Translations under genes and position numbers: made by a program | The notes under the pieces: model-generated | Database searches by the model: none | The model's input: only the letters and a program-made list of their open reading frames with translations | Told to the model about the DNA's origin: nothing | NCBI GenBank assembly: GCA_964593705.1 | Contig: CAZQIV010000006.1 | Span: 33,452-97,451, forward strand | Origin: SABY01 sp964593705 | GTDB taxonomy: Bacteria > Bacteroidota > Bacteroidia > Bacteroidales > 4484-276 | Reading direction: 5' to 3' | DNA length: 64,000 nt | In this document: positions 15,724 to 22,318 of the stretch, one piece after another | How the letters are laid out: each line of letters begins with the position of its first letter | Position numbering within the stretch: the first letter of the stretch is position 1

Positions 15724-18405
15724 TTATTTTATAAATACTTTTTCTGTTTTGATATTATTTTCGTTTTGAACCATAACAATATAAACCCCAGTTTTTAAAT
15801 TAATTGGTATCGTTATTAGCCCGCTTGCGCTGATGGTTTGTTGTAAAACGATTCTTCCCATTATGTCGGTAACCGATAGAGCCAGACGGCCGTCTGGCTC
15901 TACATCGTTTTTAATGAAAATCTGATTATCAGCAGCATAAATCCTTATATTGCTTTCGCATGTTTGATTTTCCTCAATTCCAACAGCGTTTAAATGGAGT
16001 TTAAAGCGCATTTCATCGTCGGTGATATTCCACGTAAATTCGTAAGCACTTTTTGTTAAATCGTGGAAAGTACCGGTTTTGGTGTCTTCGAGGACAGCTT
16101 TGCTGGTACCTTCGATATCTTTGAGGCCGATGCTGTAAAACCCGGAGATGTTGTTAGCGAAACCTAACTGGATGGTTTCACATTCGGGGCGGCAGTCGAT
16201 GGCGAGCATGCCGTCGGGCGATTCTGACCATAATTGAGGAACGCTATCGTTGCTGCTGAGCAGTTTCCAGGCATCGCATTGCAGCTCAAAGTTTTCAGAG
16301 GCTTGTTCGTTAAAAACCAGCCACAGGTCGTCATCATAGTCGTTGCCAGATGCTGTAAGGACAATACCATTTTGCATGGCTTTATCGTTTCCCGATTTTT
16401 TAGCAGAAGCAGTATGGCTGCGCATGTTGTTGTTGAGGCTAAAAGTGCCGGCAGTTCCGCTTACCACAAAAAAGCCTTCCATGGGATCCACGTAGCGGCC
16501 ACCGCTTCCTGTTCCTGCTTCGGTGTATTCGTCATAATCGGTCCCGTTCCAGGTATATTTGGTGCCATAGCCACTAATGGCATCCCAGTCTAAGTATGAG
16601 GGATAGGGGTTGCCAAGAAGGTTTGCCCCGTTGTATGAACCACCAGGACCATCGGCAGTAATGGCCAGGCTTTGGTTTCCGGTATTTGGTGTGCCGGTGT
16701 AGGAAATTGAATATCCGGTAGGTTTGCCACTGGTTGCATAGTTGGTGGCAAAATAACTATAGCCTTTTACAGGGGTAAGCGGAGTTGTGGTAGGGATAAT
16801 GTCATCCCATGTTCCGGCAGGTTCGTTCCATTGTTGCAGGTACATGTCTAAAAAGGTGTTGGCAGTTATATCTGAGAAAGGCATACTGATTAAAAACCAT
16901 TGATTAGCATAAGTATAATCCTGCTCCATTTCAACAGCACCGTTATTGGTAATGCTGCCATAAGTGATAAGCGAGCCACTGATGGTGAGCGTAGCACCGT
17001 TGTTGACGGTAAAGTTGTTGCAGGATGCGCCACTGTTTCCAGTACCCGAGATATTCAAAGCATTGGTATAATTTGCAGCACTGGGAATGATAACATTGTC
17101 CTGGAATGTTGGAACTACAACGAAATCCCAGTTATTGGCATCGTTCCACGATTCACTATGCGAACCATCCCAGGTTAAGGTTTTATTCTGTCCGCCATCG
17201 GATATGGCCCAGTAATTAGGAGCACCAGTCAACGTTTCTCTTGCTGTGGTTGCTTCACCGAGAGAATATTTGCTATAGCCGGCATCAAAATGCATATACT
17301 GTTTTACGCTTTGCGTGGCCCACCCTATGAGCAGGGCATCGTAGTTGGCAGTTGAGAGGGTTACCCCATCAAGCATATCGATCATATCTTCTACAAAAGA
17401 TATGTTCCAACTACTTAAATTTTGATCAAAATTAAAGGCAAATTGAAACATTTTGCTCATGTGCTTTACAGAACTTGTGTTCCAACTGCTAATATCCTGG
17501 TTAAAATCTGTATTTCTATAAAACATTGATCTCATATCAGTTACAGAACTTGTGTTCCAACTGCTGATATCCTGGTTGAAATGAGAAAAAGAGTTAGAAG
17601 AGAACATGTTGGACATATTTATTACAGAACTTGTGTTCCAACCGCTGATGTCCCCATCAAATACGGATGCAGAATTAAACATGTAACTCATATCAGTTAC
17701 AGAACTTGTGTTCCAGTTATTGAGATCCTGATTAAAGGCTCCCGAAGAAATAAACATCCTGTCCATTGTAGTTACAGAACTTGTGTTCCAATTACTGATG
17801 TCCTGATTAAAATTATTTGTCATCGAAAACATGGAACTCATATTTGTCACAGAACTTGTGTTCCAAGTGCTAATATCCTGATTGAAATTAGAAGCCATCT
17901 GGAACATATTTTGCATATTGGTTACATTGCTTACATCCCAGTTGTTTAAGTTTGTAAAGGATGTTTGGGTATTTTGAAGAAATGCGGATGACAAATCTGT
18001 AACCGTAGCGGGAAGTTCAACCGGTACACTTAGGAGGTTATTGGCTTGTTGAAAAGCAGAATTCAAGCTGGTTAAACCTAAATTGCCAAAAGAAATCACA
18101 TCGGTTAGGTACTCAATTCCAGCAACGACGCCCTCGCCAAAATATTCTAATGTACCGCTGATTTCTACGGTGTAAGTTCCGCCGCTTGTATATTCATGTG
18201 TCTTATAGCCTATGGTAGTATAGGTATCAGTTGAGCCATCGCCCCAATTTACTACACAGTTAGTAGCTTGATAGATCGGGAGCTCGATGCTTTGATTACC
18301 GGCTGTTGTGGTGTATTTGAGCTGCATGGGGGTTTGTGCAAGTAGCTCTGTGCTTGCGATTAGCAATAAGGCAAAAGTTGCCAATAAAAGTTTTCTCATA
18401 ATCAT
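15724..18405 (-). CDS. BspA-like (DUF285) repeat surface protein with T9SS-type C-terminus
   Basis: An 893-aa secreted protein. A signal peptide (LLATFALLLIASTELLAQ) is followed by a PKD-like module (VNWGDGSTDTYTT, residues about 25-85), a variable link, and about eight 25-residue DUF285 repeats (FNQDISSWNTSSVTDMRSMF type, about 145-350). Next come a beta-rich segment with WNDANNWDFV and VNNGATLTISGSL (about 400-490), a long unassigned region (500-800), and a C-terminal domain ending IKTEKVFIK that resembles the T9SS sorting fold (NLKTGVYIVMV). It is exported and probably surface-displayed. The layout parallels the N-terminal part of the third BspA block of the giant protein at 5894-14488. 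It is the second gene of an operon with 18443-18601, 37 bp upstream. Confidence 0.9.
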   Translation of the reverse strand: MIMRKLLLATFALLLIASTELLAQTPMQLKYTTTAGNQSIELPIYQATNCVVNWGDGSTDTYTTIGYKTHEYTSGGTYTVEISGTLEYFGEGVVAGIEYLTDVISFGNLGLTSLNSAFQQANNLLSVPVELPATVTDLSSAFLQNTQTSFTNLNNWDVSNVTNMQNMFQMASNFNQDISTWNTSSVTNMSSMFSMTNNFNQDISNWNTSSVTTMDRMFISSGAFNQDLNNWNTSSVTDMSYMFNSASVFDGDISGWNTSSVINMSNMFSSNSFSHFNQDISSWNTSSVTDMRSMFYRNTDFNQDISSWNTSSVKHMSKMFQFAFNFDQNLSSWNISFVEDMIDMLDGVTLSTANYDALLIGWATQSVKQYMHFDAGYSKYSLGEATTARETLTGAPNYWAISDGGQNKTLTWDGSHSESWNDANNWDFVVVPTFQDNVIIPSAANYTNALNISGTGNSGASCNNFTVNNGATLTISGSLITYGSITNNGAVEMEQDYTYANQWFLISMPFSDITANTFLDMYLQQWNEPAGTWDDIIPTTTPLTPVKGYSYFATNYATSGKPTGYSISYTGTPNTGNQSLAITADGPGGSYNGANLLGNPYPSYLDWDAISGYGTKYTWNGTDYDEYTEAGTGSGGRYVDPMEGFFVVSGTAGTFSLNNNMRSHTASAKKSGNDKAMQNGIVLTASGNDYDDDLWLVFNEQASENFELQCDAWKLLSSNDSVPQLWSESPDGMLAIDCRPECETIQLGFANNISGFYSIGLKDIEGTSKAVLEDTKTGTFHDLTKSAYEFTWNITDDEMRFKLHLNAVGIEENQTCESNIRIYAADNQIFIKNDVEPDGRLALSVTDIMGRIVLQQTISASGLITIPINLKTGVYIVMVQNENNIKTEKVFIK

Positions 18406-18442
18406 AAAATTTTAATTAATAAATGTTTACTATTAAATGGAT

Positions 18443-18601
18443 TTATTTTTCAATGCTTTGATGGCTGGGCTGTACCAATTTGTTCATAATCTTTCTTTTG
18501 GCCTTTTCCATGGCTATCAAATATTCAATTTCGTTTTCCAGCGGATTTCCTTCCGGTTTCTCCTGAACTTGTTTGCCTTTATGTTTTTCCTTATTTTTCA
18601 T
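18443..18601 (-). CDS. Small basic cytosolic protein preceding the 893-aa surface protein (paralogue of 14538-14690)
   Basis: A 52-residue ORF (MKNKEKHKGKQVQEK... to ...HQSIEK) with no signal peptide. A Lys-rich N-terminus is followed by a helical stretch (LENEIEYLIAMEKAKRKI). It matches the 50-aa ORF at 14538-14690 across the helix and holds the same position, 37 bp before a BspA-like T9SS gene, under a near-identical promoter. The two copies differ at many residues yet keep frame and pattern, which argues for selection on the protein. No known family is recognised. Confidence 0.7.
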   Translation of the reverse strand: MKNKEKHKGKQVQEKPEGNPLENEIEYLIAMEKAKRKIMNKLVQPSHQSIEK

Positions 18602-18624
18602 TGTTACCGTATTTAAACTAAAGG

Positions 18625-18661
18625 CGAAAATACAGTCACATGCAGGGTAAATGCAAAAAAA
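18625..18661 (-). promoter_or_regulatory. Promoter of the small-ORF/893-aa surface-protein operon
   Basis: TTTTTTTG on the minus strand (18654-18661), a 21-bp spacer, then TATTTTCG (18625-18632). Spacing and flanks match the promoter at 14717-14752. Confidence 0.7.
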
Positions 18662-18663
18662 CG

Positions 18664-18703
18664 ACCTTAGTAAAAATTGGGGGTCACCTTAACTGTACCT
18701 TAA
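18664..18703 (-). promoter_or_regulatory. Candidate operator: three TAAGGT boxes (copy 2)
   Basis: Boxes at 18664-18670, 18686-18692 and 18697-18703 repeat the 22/33-bp offsets of copy 1. The proximal box again starts 10 bp upstream of the -33 G. Identity with copy 1 extends to about 18754. Confidence 0.6.
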
Positions 18704-18754
18704 TCGAAAAGTTAATGTCTTGATTATTTGGTGTTTGGAGGAGTGATTTTTTTG

Positions 18755-19320
18755 CCTGTTTGAGGGCTTGCCCACTGGCTTTTTGCAGATATGGGAGTTG
18801 CCAATGACAATTTCCTTGAAAATCATGCTGCCAAATATTTTGACGCTATAAGGTCCTGGCGGACGCTTCAAGGTCGGTGTGATGAAGACTTTCGATCGTC
18901 CGCTATCGATAGCTATCGGTAATCGAAACGTCATGCCCTTGCCGGGGATGGCCGGTGTGGTGGTGCGGGGGATCGCAGCCGGCAGTCGTCAAGTCAAGCA
19001 TAATTCACAGATATGTTTCGCAGGCTGAAGGCCTGTCCATTGGACTCCTTCGGAGGGACAAAAAAATGTATCAGGCCTTCAGCCTGAAGACATTTATGCC
19101 TTCTGTACTAATGAGGAGCGTTGCTCCTCCTTTTGATATGAAAGGTTTTCAGCCTTTTTTGTATTATTCACTTACTTAAAAATCACAAATATTTACTTAA
19201 CCTGACGACTATGGAATCGCAGCACTGGTGCAAAAGTTGAGAAGGAAGAGAAGATTAAGCTTTTGTTGGCCGCGTTGTCTCTTTTTGATGCTTGAAGGTC
19301 TTCCTGCCGTCAGAGGCTTT
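18755..19320. other. Intergenic region of palindromic repeats
   Basis: This stretch has no supported gene. It contains a copy of a REP-like element (18887-18932), a perfect 15-bp inverted repeat CAGGCTGAAGGCCTG (19021-19035 with 19072-19086) enclosing GTCC and CTCCttcGGAG sub-hairpins, and GAGGAGC-GTT-GCTCCTC (19113-19129). The open frame at 18955-19179 is built from these elements. Confidence 0.5.
18887..18932. repeat. REP-like palindromic element, copy 1
   Basis: Pattern GACTTTCGATCGTCCGCT, a palindrome centred on CGATAGCTATCG, then AATCGAAACGTC. TTTCGAT and ATCGAAA form outer arms. One base of the palindrome differs from copies 2 and 3 (TATCGAT instead of TACCGAT). Confidence 0.7.
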
Positions 19321-19338
19321 AAGTTCTGGGAGAAGAGC

Positions 19339-19384
19339 GACTTTCGATCGTCCGCTACCGATAGCTATCGGTAATCGAAACGTC
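19339..19384. repeat. REP-like palindromic element, copy 2
   Basis: Contains the perfect 16-bp palindrome ACCGATAGCTATCGGT with outer arms TTTCGAT / ATCGAAA; identical to copy 3 at 21319-21364. Confidence 0.75.
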
Positions 19385-19477
19385 GGAAAGTTCGATGATA
19401 GCTGTTCAGAATTCTGCAAGAATATCATTTAAAAGAAAACAATCAGCATGATGACCGAAAATTGAAAAAGAGACTTT

Positions 19478-19567
19478 TTAAATTCCTGCAATGTACGCAG
19501 TGAGGTTTTGAAAGTGTTCGATCCCAATTTTTTTTGCGAATCTTGGAGCGCGTAACTTCAATGGAAG
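19478..19567 (-). pseudogene. Orphan 3' fragment of a response-regulator gene
   Basis: This fragment duplicates the last ~30 codons of the response regulator at 21458-22327 (shared SIEVTRSKIRKK). Compared with that gene it has eight rather than seven T in the poly-T tract, which shifts the frame after RKK, and the sequence upstream of the shared segment is unrelated. It is a remnant of duplication and not a gene. Confidence 0.65.
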
Positions 19568-19629
19568 TAGGTGGGGCTCCGAAGGACGGGGCAGACGCAT
19601 CGGAAATATTTTTTACAAATCTTTTGACA

Positions 19630-20883
19630 CTATATTCCACAAAGCCACTTCCAAACTGGAACTACTTCTATCGTCAAACCGGCTTCATTGATGGTTTCTT
19701 CTTCGTCTTTGGTGATGATCAACATTGCGTTTATATCTATTTGTTTGGATAGCTTTTGCAAGGCCTGAACTTCCCGGGCTCGTGTTTGAATGTCGTGAAG
19801 GCTGTAACAAACCTGAACAGCCAATTGCCGGGCAGGAATATAGAAATCCACCTCAATATTTCGCTGATAATAATAGACCTCTTCGCCGTATAAACGTCGC
19901 AATTGGATGGCCACCTGGTTTTCGAGCAGGGAGGTAAGGGGATCGAAGAGGAAAAGGTTGAGGATGCCATTGTCGGTAAAATAGTATTTTTTATTGGCGA
20001 TTTTATCGGCCAGTTTTGCTGATATGTTTTCGATGGAAAATATTAGCCACGATTCCCTGAGGTAGTCCAGGTAATCAATCACGGTATCGGTGCTGATCTT
20101 TTTACCCGACGATGAAACCACATGGGCAAGCCTGTTGAAAGATGTTGGCTGTTTAACACTTTCGGCCAGTTTGCGGATAAGAACCTGCAAAGCGAAAGCA
20201 TTACGAATCTGGTAGCGGGTGATCAGGTCGCCTAAAAATATTTTTTGGTACAGGTTGCTCAACCACGTTCTTTTATCAGCAATCTTTACCAGTTCTGGTA
20301 ATCCTCCAAAACGGAAGTAATCTTCGTAAGCTTTGGTTATTTTAGTGCGGTGATGATAGAAAAAATTTTGGTCGCTTGTATCAATATCCAAAGCAGTCAG
20401 GTATTCGATAAATGCATAAGGATAAATATACTGAATCACATAGCGTCCCCCAAGGGTAGTAGCAATTTCACTGCTGAGCATTTTGGCATTGCTGCCGGTA
20501 ACAAATACACGGTATCCCTGATCGGCAAGCCGGCGGGTAAATTTTTCCCATTGGTCAATGATCTGAATTTCATCCAGAAAAAAAACCGGCTTACTAGCGT
20601 ACATTTCTTCGTAGCAAACCTTTATCCGGTCCAGGTCGGTTGATGTAAATGATGTGATTCTGTCATCTTCAAAATTAAAGTACAAAATTTCCTCTTTGGC
20701 ATGACCTGCTTCAAGCAGATGATGAATTTGTTGAAACATCATAAAAGATTTTCCCGCACGGCGCAAACCTGTAAAGACATAGTTTAGGCTGCTCTCGATG
20801 GCGTAAATACGCTTCTGAAATGCAATTTCAACAACTTTTTGTTGGTACTCTGCAATCAATATTTTAATGAGGTCTTTTTCCAT
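19630..20883 (-). CDS. AAA_14 / DUF4143 family ATPase
   Basis: A 417-aa cytosolic P-loop ATPase of the widespread, poorly understood AAA_14+DUF4143 family. Visible motifs are Walker A GLRRAGKS (39-46), Walker B with acidic pair FFLDE (101-105) and a sensor-1-like VFVTGSNAKML. The C-terminal DUF4143 half carries the usual YYYQRNIEVDFYIP nuclease-like segment (E/D-x-D with a following beta strand, about residue 345). Family members are often called predicted ATPases; a restriction-endonuclease-like fold is suggested for the C-terminal part, with no settled function. The gene stands alone, flanked by 247-bp direct repeats and preceded by a GGAA tetranucleotide tract and a 145-bp inverted-repeat element, suggesting insertion into this site. 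Confidence 0.9.
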   Translation of the reverse strand: MEKDLIKILIAEYQQKVVEIAFQKRIYAIESSLNYVFTGLRRAGKSFMMFQQIHHLLEAGHAKEEILYFNFEDDRITSFTSTDLDRIKVCYEEMYASKPVFFLDEIQIIDQWEKFTRRLADQGYRVFVTGSNAKMLSSEIATTLGGRYVIQYIYPYAFIEYLTALDIDTSDQNFFYHHRTKITKAYEDYFRFGGLPELVKIADKRTWLSNLYQKIFLGDLITRYQIRNAFALQVLIRKLAESVKQPTSFNRLAHVVSSSGKKISTDTVIDYLDYLRESWLIFSIENISAKLADKIANKKYYFTDNGILNLFLFDPLTSLLENQVAIQLRRLYGEEVYYYQRNIEVDFYIPARQLAVQVCYSLHDIQTRAREVQALQKLSKQIDINAMLIITKDEEETINEAGLTIEVVPVWKWLCGI

Positions 20884-20962
20884 ATTTCAATTATCATCGA
20901 ATATATTCGACAAAAGTATGGTATTATTATCAATTACGAAAGATAATATTATGTTGAATTAT

Positions 20963-20982
20963 TTCCTTCCTTCCTTCCTTCC
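20963..20982. repeat. Tetranucleotide microsatellite (TTCC)5
   Basis: Five perfect TTCC units (GGAA on the minus strand), followed by an imperfect tail to about 21000. The tract lies about 80 bp upstream of the ATPase start, where slippage could change promoter spacing. Confidence 0.8.
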
Positions 20983-21042
20983 TTCTTTCGTTCCATCGTT
21001 TGTTCGTTTTTTGAAGCAGGTGCTTTAGTACCGTAAATATTT

Positions 21043-21187
21043 ATGAGTCCAGTATAAAAAGCCAAAACTACTGATTTTTAGCCCTTTTAACCCCGAACCC
21101 TGAAGGGAGAAGTACTAAATATCAGTAGTTTGGGAAAGTCCCCTTTAGGGGATTTAGGGGTCTTACGGCTTTTTATACTGGACTCAT
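21043..21187. repeat. 145-bp element with 21-bp perfect terminal inverted repeats (MITE-like)
   Basis: ATGAGTCCAGTATAAAAAGC plus one base (21043-21063) is exactly complementary to 21167-21187. A second pair of 17-bp arms lies just inside (21065-21081 with 21115-21131, one mismatch). The core holds CCCCTTTAGGGG. There is no ORF inside and no obvious target-site duplication. Confidence 0.7.
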
Positions 21188-21300
21188 TTATAGAAAAGAA
21201 TTTACGAAAGATGGAAGCAGTTGCGGCCCAGAAGGGTAGGGCTGGCGTACCGTAAATATTTTAGTATTTTTTTTCGCTTGAAGGTTCTGACGGACGCTTC

Positions 21301-21546
21301 AAGTTCTGGGAGAGGAGCGACTTTCGATCGTCCGCTACCGATAGCTATCGGTAATCGAAACGTCGGAAAGTTCGATGATAGCTGTTCAGAATTCTGCAAG
21401 AATATCATTTAAAAGAAAACAATCAGCATGATGACCGAAAATTGAAAAAGAGACTTTTTAAATTCCTGCAATGTACCCGGTGAGGTTTTGAAAGTGTTCG
21501 ATCCCAATTTTTTTGCGGATCTTGGAGCGCGTAACTTCAATGGAAG
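21301..21546. repeat. 247-bp direct repeat, right copy
   Basis: The right copy contains the functional 3' end of the response-regulator gene (21458-21546) and the third REP-like element. It is nearly identical to 19321-19567. Confidence 0.85.
21319..21364. repeat. REP-like palindromic element, copy 3
   Basis: Same sequence as copy 2, within the right direct repeat. Confidence 0.75.
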
Positions 21547-22318
21547 CGGGGGTGGAATGTAACAAGATGGCAATTTCTTTGGTGTTTAAATTCATTTTGA
21601 GGAAAGTGCATATTTTTTTCTCGGTAGGCGTTAATTCGGGATGCCTGGCATCAAGCCGTTCGTAAAATCCGGCGTGTACATCCCTGAATTGTGTTTCAAA
21701 AATAGTGAGAAAATCATTCTCATAATCCGCCTTGTTGGTTTGGATGATTTTCCTTAATATTTCCACTCCGTCATTATTCATGTAAGGTATCAGCCTTTTC
21801 ATTTCAAGCAGCATCTCTTCGTTCCTTTTCTGATAATTGGCCAGCTGGAGGGCAGCAATGGCCAGTTCTTTTTTATTCAGGTTAAGTTCGGCCTGTAAGC
21901 AATCTTCTTCCTGTTTCCGGATGGTTTTGGTGGCAGTTGAAATCCTGAGCATGGTTTTGGTACGTGCCAGCAATTCAGTTTTATCAATGGGTTTGCGGAT
22001 GTAATCCACCGCGCCCACCGACATGGCTGTTCTGAGGTCGTTGGGCGATAGCATGCACCCCGACACCATAATCACCGGAATATCGCGCAAGGCTTCGGTT
22101 GCCTGCATTTTACTTATCAACTGCAGCCCGTCCATCACAGGCATTTCCCAATCGGTGAGTACCAGGTCGGGAACAACTTTTTGCGCCACCTGAAATGCTA
22201 TTTCACCATTCAGGGCCTGAAATAACTCGAAAGGTTCGCGTGATTCGATATAGCATTTTACAATGTTTTCGAGGGTTTTGGGTTCATCGTCAACGATCAG
22301 TATTTTCTGTTTTTCCAT
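21458..22318 (-). CDS. Response regulator, receiver plus LuxR-type HTH
   Basis: A cytosolic response regulator. The receiver domain covers about residues 1-125: acidic pair in ILIVDDEP, phospho-acceptor Asp in LTDWEMPVMDG, a Ser in VIMVSG, and Lys in IRKP. A coiled link (LNKKELAIAALQLANYQKRNEEML) leads to a C-terminal GerE/LuxR-type helix-turn-helix (LTPTEKKICTFLKMNLNTKE, then SIEVTRSKIRKK). The start at 22318 (MEKQK) is preferred over an in-frame Met three codons upstream because it sits directly before the conserved beta-1 strand. The gene overlaps the end of the kinase gene by 29 bp, so the two are coupled. Its 3' end lies within a 247-bp repeat copied at 19321. Confidence 0.92.
   Translation of the reverse strand: MEKQKILIVDDEPKTLENIVKCYIESREPFELFQALNGEIAFQVAQKVVPDLVLTDWEMPVMDGLQLISKMQATEALRDIPVIMVSGCMLSPNDLRTAMSVGAVDYIRKPIDKTELLARTKTMLRISTATKTIRKQEEDCLQAELNLNKKELAIAALQLANYQKRNEEMLLEMKRLIPYMNNDGVEILRKIIQTNKADYENDFLTIFETQFRDVHAGFYERLDARHPELTPTEKKICTFLKMNLNTKEIAILLHSTPASIEVTRSKIRKKIGIEHFQNLTGYIAGI

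Larger units (their letters stand above)
19321..19567. repeat. 247-bp direct repeat, left copy (flanks the ATPase gene)
   Basis: Almost identical to 21301-21546 at a constant offset of 1980 bp, with one T more in the poly-T run near 19528-19535. It includes a REP-like element (19339-19384) and about 90 bp matching the 3' end of the response-regulator gene. Confidence 0.85.

Noticed and set aside
18955..19179. 74-aa plus-strand ORF
   Set aside because: Built from the CAGGCTGAAGGCCTG inverted repeat and neighbouring hairpins.
19443..19640. 65-aa ORF as a separate HTH protein
   Set aside because: Only about 12 codons match the response regulator in frame before a poly-T frameshift; it is a duplicated fragment.
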